DNA of 10,979 nucleotides, from NCBI GenBank assembly GCA_934183145.1, contig CAKPSA010000037.1:1-10979 (forward strand). Direction: 5' to 3'. Under the pieces are notes generated by a model that saw only the letters and a program-made list of their open reading frames with translations, did not search any database and was not told the DNA's origin. The DNA is from an uncultured Veillonella sp. (GTDB taxonomy: Bacteria > Bacillota > Negativicutes > Veillonellales > Veillonellaceae). A program made the translations under genes and the position numbers. This document shows positions 1 through 5,567 of the stretch, piece by piece (position 1 is the first letter of the stretch; every line of letters begins with the position of its first letter).

Positions 1-521
1 CGAATGATGGAAACGAGGTCTTCACGCACTTGTTTTCGTAAGTTCCAATCGAGTGCAGATAAAGGCTCATCAAGGAGCAGAATAGTCGGTTTTGAGTAGA
101 GCGCACGACCTAGTGCAACCCGCTGTTGCTCACCACCAGATAAGCTACCAGCCTTGGTATTACGATATTTTTCAAGGCCTAGGCGCTTTAATAAACTGTC
201 GCACATATCAGGTGTACCACGTTTACTATAGGTAATATTATGTTCTACCGACAAGTGAGGAAATACAATATTGCCTTGCGGCATATAGCCTACTTGCCGT
301 TTTTGAGCGGGCACCCATATCTTTTTGTCTCGATCAACCCACGTCGTTTCATCGTATTGAATAGTGCCAGTTGTGGGTTTTACAAGACCTGCAATACATT
401 TGATAAAGGTACTTTTACCACTGCCAGATTGACCAGTCAGCACAGTAATGCCGGAAGACAGTGCCCCATCAGCTTTCACAGTCACAGAAGGTCTAGCTAC
501 AGTAAAAGAAAATGTAATCAT
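1..521 (-). CDS. modC: Molybdate ABC transporter ATP-binding protein ModC (3' end cut by window edge)
   Basis: This is the ATPase of the molybdate importer; it would power ModB on the cytoplasmic face. The frame is open from an ATG at 519-521 to the left edge of the window, giving 173 codons and no stop. Visible motifs are Walker A GQSGSGKST (residues 30-38), a Q-loop with PQGN, the ABC signature LSGGEQQR, and Walker B ILLLDEP followed by the D-loop SALD. The H-loop and any C-terminal TOBE (molybdate regulatory) domain would lie outside the window, so full length cannot be judged. The start is fixed by an AGGAGG ribosome binding site at 526-531 that overlaps the modB stop codon, so translation is probably coupled to modB. 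The molybdate assignment rests mainly on neighbouring modB and modA; the ATPase alone could equally be called a sulfate/molybdate-type ATPase. Confidence 0.9.
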   Translation of the reverse strand, partial: MITFSFTVARPSVTVKADGALSSGITVLTGQSGSGKSTFIKCIAGLVKPTTGTIQYDETTWVDRDKKIWVPAQKRQVGYMPQGNIVFPHLSVEHNITYSKRGTPDMCDSLLKRLGLEKYRNTKAGSLSGGEQQRVALGRALYSKPTILLLDEPLSALDWNLRKQVREDLVSII

Positions 522-529
522 AGAACCTC

Positions 530-1198
530 CTAGTTATTATCTGTATGACGGAACAAGGACCCCTTTGTAATGAGGTGAATACCGCTCAACAATGCCAATG
601 TAAGGACACAAATATAAACAACAAGCTCAAAAGCATCCATGTACTGCCCTGCCTCTACGTAAGAGTAAATAGCTAACGGCATAGTACGGGTTACCTTCGG
701 AATATTACCAGCGATTAAGATGGTAGCACCAAATTCCCCCATGGCGCGGCAGAACGCCAAGATGCTACCTGTTAAAATACCTTTCCATGCAAGAGGCACA
801 GATATGGTAAAGAATATACGCAATTCTGAAGCACCCAATGTACGCGCTACGTCCTCCATATTATGATCAACTGACTGCAACGCAGAGCGCACCGTTTGAT
901 AAAATAGGGGGAATGCAATGACAGAGGATGCAACGACTGCACCAGAAGCGGCAAAGACTACACTCATGCCATGAGCTTCGAGCCACGCGCCAAAAGCATA
1001 ACCTGGAGTAAATACCATGAGAAGAGCAAAGCCCACAACTACTGGTGGCAATACAAGGGGCAATGTAATTAGGGCATCTAAAATAGCCATACCGCCCCAC
1101 TTACAGCGATTCATCCAATAACAAGCGCCTAAGCCAGTAATAATTACAATAAATAGAGCAATGCTCGCCACCCATAAGGATAACCAAAATGGACTCAT
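530..1198 (-). CDS. modB: Molybdate ABC transporter permease ModB
   Basis: This is the inner-membrane channel of the molybdate importer, 222 residues, the usual ModB length of about 220-230. About five hydrophobic segments are visible (near residues 5-27, 40-63, 79-100, 141-163 and 190-210). The cytoplasmic EAA loop that docks on the ATPase is at about 110-138 (MEDVARTLGAS, then PLAW), followed by the CRAMGEFGATILIAGNI stretch typical of ModB/CysW-type permeases. A longer reading from a TTG at 1219 is possible, but AAGGGGG at 1205-1211 sits at proper spacing before the ATG at 1196-1198, so that ATG is chosen. The stop codon TAG is part of the modC ribosome binding site. A 178-base gap with a terminator-like hairpin and a candidate promoter separates it from modA. 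Confidence 0.93.
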   Translation of the reverse strand: MSPFWLSLWVASIALFIVIITGLGACYWMNRCKWGGMAILDALITLPLVLPPVVVGFALLMVFTPGYAFGAWLEAHGMSVVFAASGAVVASSVIAFPLFYQTVRSALQSVDHNMEDVARTLGASELRIFFTISVPLAWKGILTGSILAFCRAMGEFGATILIAGNIPKVTRTMPLAIYSYVEAGQYMDAFELVVYICVLTLALLSGIHLITKGSLFRHTDNN

Positions 1199-1279
1199 GC
1201 TACGCCCCCTTTCTATCAATAAGACTAAAATCAGTAATAATAAAAATACATCTAGTTTTAAAACGATTTACTTATTTGC

Positions 1280-1308
1280 ATCATATAGCATGTGAAAATG
1301 TATGTCTA
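1280..1308 (-). promoter_or_regulatory. Candidate promoter for modBC between modA and modB
   Basis: On the minus strand TAGACA (1303-1308) and TATGAT (1280-1285) are separated by exactly 17 bases, a sigma-70-like arrangement. It lies just downstream of the hairpin that follows modA and would give a leader of roughly 75 bases before the modB ATG. The region is AT-rich, so chance matches are possible. Confidence 0.4.
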
Positions 1309-1340
1309 ACATATTCATAATAATATCTATATTGTATCAT

Positions 1341-1371
1341 AAGAAAACGCTAGCCCTAAAAGCTAGCGTTT
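1341..1371 (-). terminator. Rho-independent terminator or attenuator after modA
   Basis: A perfect 10-bp stem (arms 1345-1354 and 1362-1371, AAACGCTAGC with its complement) has a 7-base loop. On the minus strand it is followed by TTTTCTT. It starts 5 bases after the modA stop codon. With modB following on the same strand, it may be a partial terminator that raises modA output over modBC. Confidence 0.75.
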
Positions 1372-1376
1372 AACTC

Positions 1377-2165
1377 TTATTTAGCAGGAGAGAAACCGTA
1401 TTTTTCTAATACTTTTTGGCCTTCTGGGCTCATTACATATTGGTAAAAGTCTTTTGCTAATGCGTTGTCGTATTTTTTAATGATACCGATTGGATAAATA
1501 ACTGGATCATGGGAATCCGCCGATGTTACAGCAGAAATTTGAACTGCATCACCTGCCGCAATAGCATCTGTTTTATAGATAAAGCCCGCATCACCAGCAC
1601 TTTGGCTAATGGATGCTGTTACAGCTTTTACGTCTTTGGCATATACTACATTTGGTTCAACTTGTTCCCAAACACCTAATTTTGTTAATACTTGTTTACC
1701 ATAATTACCAGCTGGTACTGTTTCAGGATTACCTAAAACGATACGTTTAACAGAAGCAATTTGATTTAATTCAATTTTAGGTTGCCCTTTTGGAACTACG
1801 AGAACTAATTCATTCGTTACAAATGGTTTAACATCTGTTACAAGGTCTTTGTCTTGCAACATTTTCATATTCTTTTCGTCAGCAGAGATAAATAAGCTTG
1901 CTGGTGCACCTTGTTCAATTTGTTGGCGCAATGTACCAGAACCAGCAAAGTTAATAGCAATTTGATCATCTGCTAAGTTATGACTCTTTTTGTAGGACTC
2001 TGCCAATTCAGTAAGGGCACCTTTCAAGCTCGCTGCCGCTTGTACAGTAATCTTTTCAGATGTGCTCGGTTTAGCAGAATCTGCTACTTTGTTTGTGTCA
2101 CTACCACAGCCCACCAATAGGGCTAGCATGAAAACGCTCATTAATACTAATAGAATTCGTTTCAT
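1377..2165 (-). CDS. modA: Molybdate-binding lipoprotein ModA
   Basis: This is the extracytoplasmic solute-binding protein that captures molybdate (or tungstate) and delivers it to ModB. It has 262 residues. A lipoprotein signal is clear: two basic residues, a hydrophobic run, and the lipobox LVGC with the lipid-bearing Cys at 20. Family hallmarks follow in order: QAAASL (42-47), the GSG loop (75-77), GAPASLFISA (86-95), NELVLVVP (118-125), VPAGNYGKQ (150-158), and the FIYKTDA segment (195-201) that carries the conserved Tyr. Ser46, Ser76 and Tyr197 are the expected oxyanion ligands by family comparison. A longer reading from 2198 exists, but GGAGGAATT directly precedes the ATG at 2163-2165 and the signal peptide begins there. 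Molybdate versus tungstate preference cannot be told from sequence. Confidence 0.95.
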   Translation of the reverse strand: MKRILLVLMSVFMLALLVGCGSDTNKVADSAKPSTSEKITVQAAASLKGALTELAESYKKSHNLADDQIAINFAGSGTLRQQIEQGAPASLFISADEKNMKMLQDKDLVTDVKPFVTNELVLVVPKGQPKIELNQIASVKRIVLGNPETVPAGNYGKQVLTKLGVWEQVEPNVVYAKDVKAVTASISQSAGDAGFIYKTDAIAAGDAVQISAVTSADSHDPVIYPIGIIKKYDNALAKDFYQYVMSPEGQKVLEKYGFSPAK

Positions 2166-2238
2166 AATTCCTCCTGTGCATCCCTTTGGACTCCACACTG
2201 TGAAAGCTATAGTTACTCACCGTAGAGACACGTTCAAA

Positions 2239-2287
2239 GAACAAACTAAAATATACGATATATTCACATTATACTATAAGTTTGTTC
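2239..2287. promoter_or_regulatory. modA upstream region: 9-bp inverted repeat flanking a candidate -10 box
   Basis: GAACAAACT (2239-2247) and its exact complement AGTTTGTTC (2279-2287) flank 31 AT-rich bases; the arm centres are 40 bp apart, about four helical turns. A perfect TATAAT on the minus strand (plus-strand 2268-2273) lies inside and is the best -10 candidate for modA, although no good -35 is seen upstream. A smaller palindrome, GTTC-AAA-GAAC (2232-2242), overlaps the left arm. This could be an operator pair or looping site; the regulator is unknown. The rest of the 2166-2450 gap is AT-rich, with no gene seen. Confidence 0.4.
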
Positions 2288-2394
2288 ACTAAGATGTATG
2301 TAATAACTCACATTTTGTATATATATTTCTGATAAATACCATAAGAAATCATAATGGATAAAACTTTTAAGCCCCAAATAATACATACTATGGT

Positions 2395-2425
2395 ATCATA
2401 ATATTATGATTAACTATGCTATATA
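2395..2425 (+). promoter_or_regulatory. Perfect 16-bp palindrome and extended -10 upstream of the AEC permease gene
   Basis: ATCATAATATTATGAT (2395-2410) is a perfect palindrome. It occupies the position of a -35 box relative to an extended -10-like TGCTATATA (2417-2425). The same half-site ATCATAAT also occurs alone at 2348-2355. The arrangement suggests an operator for a dimeric regulator of the permease gene. In such AT-rich DNA the -10 assignment is weak. Confidence 0.35.
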
Positions 2426-2450
2426 TTAATGAGAAACTCTAGGTGAGACG

Positions 2451-3440
2451 ATGAATATATTCGTATTAATAGGCCATATCTTTATGAATTCCATGATACC
2501 TATTTTAATACTAATAGGGGTTGGATTTATATTAGATAGAAAATTCAAACTAGATCTGTATACGCTGAGTAAGCTGAACTTCTATATATTGCTACCTACC
2601 TTTATATTCAGAGCTATGTATGAAGCAAAACTTAATGCAGGCACCTTAGAAATTGTATTTGTTGCATTATGTGTGCTCATATTAAACTCTATACTTTCGG
2701 ATATAGTAGGTAAAATACGGGGGTATGACGTAGCCAAGATAGCGACCTTAAAAAACTGCGTTATGTTTAACAACGTAGGTAATATGGGCGTCGCCCTTGC
2801 TATATTTGTATTTACAAACGTCCCTTACGTTATTGATGGAGCCACGCCCTATGCAAACCTAGGTCTTGTAAGTGTCGTATCCATCATGATTATTCAAACC
2901 ATCAGCAGTAATACGTATGGGTTCTACCAAGCTGGTGCAGGCAGGTTAAGCCCACGAGATGCACTCAAAGTTGTGTTCCACATGCCAATGGTGTATGCCA
3001 TCCCAATGGCTCTAATCTGTCAGTTACTGCCTTTTGATTTACATGGTCTCTTCTTCTTTGCTCCTCTTAATATCTTTGCTAATGCCTTTGTTGGGGTTGC
3101 TATGATCGCTTTAGGCGTACAGATTAATAGGACGCCGTTAAACTTCTTTAAGCTTGATGTTATGCTGGCTTCAACCTTGCGTCTTGTTGTAAGTCCACTT
3201 ATAGCCGCTGCTATAACTATCCTATTCATCAAGTTCTATGGTCCTATGCACCCAATAGCAGCACAAACGATTATCATCACCTATAGCGTGCCAACAGCCA
3301 TCAATATGTCTCTCATTGCCATTGAAATGAAAAACAATCCAGAGTACGCTACACAAATTGTAATGGGTACAACCATACTATCAGCAGTAACCATGCCACT
3401 ATTCATTACTATAGCCTATTACCTCTTCCCATTATATTAA
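2451..3440 (+). CDS. AEC-family (auxin efflux carrier-like) permease
   Basis: This is a 329-residue integral membrane transporter of the Mem_trans/AEC family. Bacterial members include malate, malonate and other organic-acid permeases, but the substrate here cannot be read from sequence. The protein is nearly all hydrophobic, with about ten predicted membrane segments in two halves. The family's first-half signature with paired Asn/Gly is visible as FNNVGNMGVALAI, and the second half has MIALGVQINR and YSVPTAINMSLIAIEM, which match conserved positions in AEC proteins. The ATG follows AGGTGAG at suitable spacing. It is the only plus-strand gene, divergent from modA and convergent with the EamA transporter gene, and appears monocistronic. 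In an organism that lives on lactate and other organic acids a carboxylate substrate would fit, but that is inference. Confidence 0.88.
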   Translation: MNIFVLIGHIFMNSMIPILILIGVGFILDRKFKLDLYTLSKLNFYILLPTFIFRAMYEAKLNAGTLEIVFVALCVLILNSILSDIVGKIRGYDVAKIATLKNCVMFNNVGNMGVALAIFVFTNVPYVIDGATPYANLGLVSVVSIMIIQTISSNTYGFYQAGAGRLSPRDALKVVFHMPMVYAIPMALICQLLPFDLHGLFFFAPLNIFANAFVGVAMIALGVQINRTPLNFFKLDVMLASTLRLVVSPLIAAAITILFIKFYGPMHPIAAQTIIITYSVPTAINMSLIAIEMKNNPEYATQIVMGTTILSAVTMPLFITIAYYLFPLY

Positions 3441-3459
3441 AAATATAAAAAACATAGAT

Positions 3460-3500
3460 AAAAAAATCACTCATAGTCATCAACTATGAGTGATTTTTTT
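3460..3500. terminator. Bidirectional rho-independent terminator between convergent genes
   Basis: An 18-bp perfect inverted repeat (3460-3477 with 3483-3500, loop CATCA) has a core of ATCACTCATAGT flanked by seven A on the left and seven T on the right, so a U-run follows the hairpin in both directions. It serves the AEC permease gene on the plus strand and the EamA gene on the minus strand, and its right end overlaps the EamA stop codon at 3499-3501. Confidence 0.93.
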
Positions 3501-4374
3501 ATGTCTTCGCATTTAATCTTGTTAAACAGGTTACACAAATTGTAACTATTATAGCACCTATAATTTCATTTACCCCTAATTGATGCTTAAGAATTACTAC
3601 ATCTAAACCTAAAGTAACTATTGGCCCCATCGCACTAATAATTGAAGCAAGAGCTGCACTAATTTTTTTTAGCCCAAATGACATTAAATACGATGGAATT
3701 ATAGAGCAAAAAACAGCTAGAAAAACTAAATAAAGTATAGTATGCGGTTGAATTGTAGCAAGATCTAAAAAACTATCACTAGTTAACATAATTCCTAAAA
3801 GCAAAACTACCGTAGTTATACACATATATGTACTAGTAAAAATAGTGGGACTAATATTTACAACAACTCTCTTACTATAAATCATGAATAAAGCCCAAAA
3901 AACAGCAGAAACTAAAACTAATAATACGCCTATTAAAGTGTTAGTTAAATGATTATCAACAGTAGGATTAAACATAATCGCCAAGCCTAACACCGTAGAT
4001 ATAATTAAAACTACCTTTGAAATTGTAATCCGTGACAAATCTGAGGATAAAAGAAAAACATAAATTGGAAATGTAAATAATACAGCACGTTCTAATGAGG
4101 CAGATATATATAATAACCCTATAAAATCTGTCATAGATGAAATCAAATAAAAAACTGCTCCCACAAAAGAGTATTTTAAAACCTGTTTTTTATTCACACA
4201 CTGCCAATCAAAACGAAACATTGGCAGGATAAAAAAAGGTAATGATAAAACCGCTCTACACGCTAGAACACTCAGTGGACTTAATGAATCTAAATAAATT
4301 AATTTTGCCCATATTGATTTTGTTGACAGAAATACTGTAGCAAGAAATACCACAATTATTCCAGTATTTTTCAT
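3499..4374 (-). CDS. DMT-superfamily (EamA-type) transporter
   Basis: This is a 291-residue membrane protein of the drug/metabolite transporter superfamily, with about ten hydrophobic segments arranged as two EamA halves (about residues 5-135 and 145-285). Typical features are ERAVLFTFPIYVFLLS near 95-110 and the last helices ISAALASIISAMGPIVTL and NEIIGAIIVTICVTCL. Members export amino acids, nucleotides or other metabolites; the substrate is not predictable here. The frame stays open up to 4461, but that upstream part is encoded by the terminator hairpin of the preceding regulator gene and reads as non-membrane sequence. The ATG at 4372-4374, where the first helix begins, is preferred; a GTG at 4384-4386 with GGAG 11 bases upstream is the alternative, and the ribosome site is poor in either case. 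Several sampled 60-base lines are only about 25-32% GC (one near 40%), clearly below the surrounding genes, which suggests foreign origin or relaxed constraint. Confidence 0.85.
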   Translation of the reverse strand: MKNTGIIVVFLATVFLSTKSIWAKLIYLDSLSPLSVLACRAVLSLPFFILPMFRFDWQCVNKKQVLKYSFVGAVFYLISSMTDFIGLLYISASLERAVLFTFPIYVFLLSSDLSRITISKVVLIISTVLGLAIMFNPTVDNHLTNTLIGVLLVLVSAVFWALFMIYSKRVVVNISPTIFTSTYMCITTVVLLLGIMLTSDSFLDLATIQPHTILYLVFLAVFCSIIPSYLMSFGLKKISAALASIISAMGPIVTLGLDVVILKHQLGVNEIIGAIIVTICVTCLTRLNAKT

Positions 4375-4422
4375 TAACAATTTCACTTTATATACATCTC
4401 CAACCTCATATTCACGGCAACT

Positions 4423-4458
4423 AAAAACACCTCTCATCCATAATGGGTGAAAGGTGTT
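4423..4458 (-). terminator. Rho-independent terminator after the ArsR-family regulator gene
   Basis: Arms 4426-4441 and 4443-4458 pair over 16 positions with two G-U wobbles or mismatches, around CCATTATGG, and TTTTT follows on the minus strand (4423-4427). It lies 18 bases past the regulator's stop codon and about 50 bases before the preferred start of the EamA gene, so it probably ends the regulator transcript or attenuates readthrough into EamA. Confidence 0.8.
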
Positions 4459-4476
4459 CATTAAGACAATATTATA

Positions 4477-4767
4477 TTATTGATGAGATACGTGTTCCAT
4501 ACCCATTCTTACGAGACCTTCCACATGATCATCGTTCAGAGAGTAGTATGCAGTTTTCCCTTCCTTGCGATAGGTTACAAGACGCGCTTGACGCAGTACA
4601 CGCAATTGGTGAGAAATAGCAGATTGTCCCATTCCCATTGTTTCAGCAATGTGATTTACACACATTTCATTTTCTAATAATAATTCTACTATTTTTAGGC
4701 GTGTAGGGTCACCCAAGATTTTAAACAGTTCTGCTAGCTTTAGCAATGCTTCTTGTTTGTCGCTCAT
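4477..4767 (-). CDS. ArsR/SmtB-family metal-sensing transcriptional repressor (CzrA/SmtB-like alpha-5 site)
   Basis: This is a 96-residue winged-helix repressor that should bind an inverted repeat as a dimer and release DNA on metal binding. The family core is clear: LFKILGDPTRLKIVELL (14-30), the recognition region MGQSAISHQLRVLRQARLV (46-64), and the beta wing RKEGKTAYYSL (67-77). The C-terminal helix has Asp79-x-His81, ten residues, His92-x2-His95, which is exactly the DxHx10HxxH alpha-5 pattern of zinc- or cobalt-sensing SmtB/CzrA proteins. The alpha-3 region has one Cys (Cys36, MCVNHIA), not the two of arsenic or cadmium sensors. GGGGGA (4772-4777) fixes the start at the ATG 4765-4767 rather than an ATG four codons earlier. 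No metal efflux gene lies adjacent, so its target may be itself or elsewhere. Confidence 0.92.
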   Translation of the reverse strand: MSDKQEALLKLAELFKILGDPTRLKIVELLLENEMCVNHIAETMGMGQSAISHQLRVLRQARLVTYRKEGKTAYYSLNDDHVEGLVRMGMEHVSHQ

Positions 4768-4802
4768 ATAGTCCCCCATATAATCATCTAATGCTATTTT
4801 AT

Positions 4803-4831
4803 AATATAGTTCTCATAAAACTTAAGTTCAT
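4803..4831 (-). promoter_or_regulatory. Candidate promoter and operator of the ArsR-family regulator gene
   Basis: On the minus strand ATGAAC (4826-4831) and TATATT (4803-4808) are 17 bases apart. A perfect 10-bp palindrome AACTTAAGTT (4819-4828) straddles the -35 and spacer, a location suited to autorepression. The -35 match is poor (3 of 6), so this is tentative. GAACT occurs twice here as part of an imperfect direct repeat. Confidence 0.35.
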
Positions 4832-4891
4832 TCTTATGTATTTGTAAACCTGAAAGGCATACATATAAATATTATATCATTTTTACGATGT

Positions 4892-4923
4892 AAAAAAGAG
4901 ACTTTGTTACAACAAAGTCTCTT
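4892..4923 (-). terminator. Rho-independent terminator after the UspA-type gene
   Basis: A 13-bp perfect stem (4896-4908 with 4911-4923, AAGAGACTTTGTT and its complement) is followed on the minus strand by TTTTTT (4892-4897). It lies about 30 bases downstream of the stress protein stop codon and isolates that gene from the ArsR-family gene. Confidence 0.9.
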
Positions 4924-4951
4924 CTTATATCATATCTGTACAGGATATGAA

Positions 4952-5398
4952 TTATTTAATGATTAATACAGGGCAAGTGGAGTGACTAGTTACATAGCTA
5001 CTTACGCTACCCATGAATAAGCCTTTCAATGGACCAAGGCCACGGCTACCCATGACGATAAGGTCAGCATTGTATTTTTTAGCTACTGCTAACAATGCAG
5101 GACCAGGGGAACCAACTTCGAATACGCTTTTAACTTTTACGCCTGTAGGAATTTCTTTCACTACATCGTTAAGAATTTCTTTACCAGTTTCTTCCATATC
5201 TTCTGCAATTTGTTCAGATACGTAACCACCGGAAATTGGTGTTTGATCGAAATTGGAAATAGCAGACACGATGTTTGCAACGTGAACAACAATCAATTCA
5301 GCATGGTTGCGGTCCGCTACAGCGAGAGCATGTTCCAACGCACGTTTAGCATTTTCAGAACCATCAGTAGGTACGACAATAGTTTTGTAGGTAACCAT
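4952..5398 (-). CDS. Universal stress protein, UspA family
   Basis: This is a 148-residue single-domain cytoplasmic protein, the standard Usp length. It shows the N-terminal TIVVPTDGS strand-turn with Asp12, and the nucleotide-binding loop G117-x2-G120-x9-G130-S131 (within MGSRGLGPLKGLFMGS), so it belongs to the ATP-binding type of Usp. Such proteins generally support survival under stress or growth arrest; the specific role here is unknown. AGGAGGGG (5404-5411) precedes the ATG at 5396-5398 by 5 bases, a very strong ribosome site. It appears monocistronic, with terminators on both sides. A TATAAT on the minus strand at 5462-5467 is a possible -10, but no convincing -35 pairs with it. Confidence 0.95.
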   Translation of the reverse strand: MVTYKTIVVPTDGSENAKRALEHALAVADRNHAELIVVHVANIVSAISNFDQTPISGGYVSEQIAEDMEETGKEILNDVVKEIPTGVKVKSVFEVGSPGPALLAVAKKYNADLIVMGSRGLGPLKGLFMGSVSSYVTSHSTCPVLIIK

Positions 5399-5483
5399 AA
5401 TAACCCCTCCTATTTCTAATCCCTCAAAGGGGATATGATCAAAGATCGTTTAGCCTATATTATTATATTCTAGACTATCAAGG

Positions 5484-5506
5484 AAAACTCCTCTTTTTCT
5501 AGAGGA
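5484..5506 (-). terminator. Probable terminator of the amino-acid ABC operon
   Basis: A 6-bp stem (TCCTCT 5489-5494 with AGAGGA 5501-5506, loop 6) is followed on the minus strand by GTTTTCC. It lies about 60 bases beyond the stop codon of the secreted protein gene, the last gene of the operon. The stem is short and the T-run interrupted, so it is moderate evidence only. Confidence 0.55.
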
Positions 5507-5567
5507 TTTCTTTTATTATAGCACAAATCATACAGATTTATACAAATAAAAGAATATTATGTGTATA

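Noticed and set aside
240..533. A 97-codon plus-strand frame opposite modC
   Set aside because: modC has full ABC motifs in the opposite strand; this frame shows no domain and is an overlap artefact.
867..1100. A 77-codon minus-strand frame inside modB
   Set aside because: It overlaps modB in another frame, is Cys-rich and irregular in composition, and has no ribosome site.
2166..2300. A ModE-type operator upstream of modA
   Set aside because: CGATATAT followed by TATACTATA superficially recalls the ModE pattern, but the halves are not inverted copies of each other and key bases of the known site are missing.
2395..2410. Fur, Zur or PerR box upstream of the AEC permease gene
   Set aside because: The palindrome has an even centre while those boxes have an odd centre, and several key bases differ.
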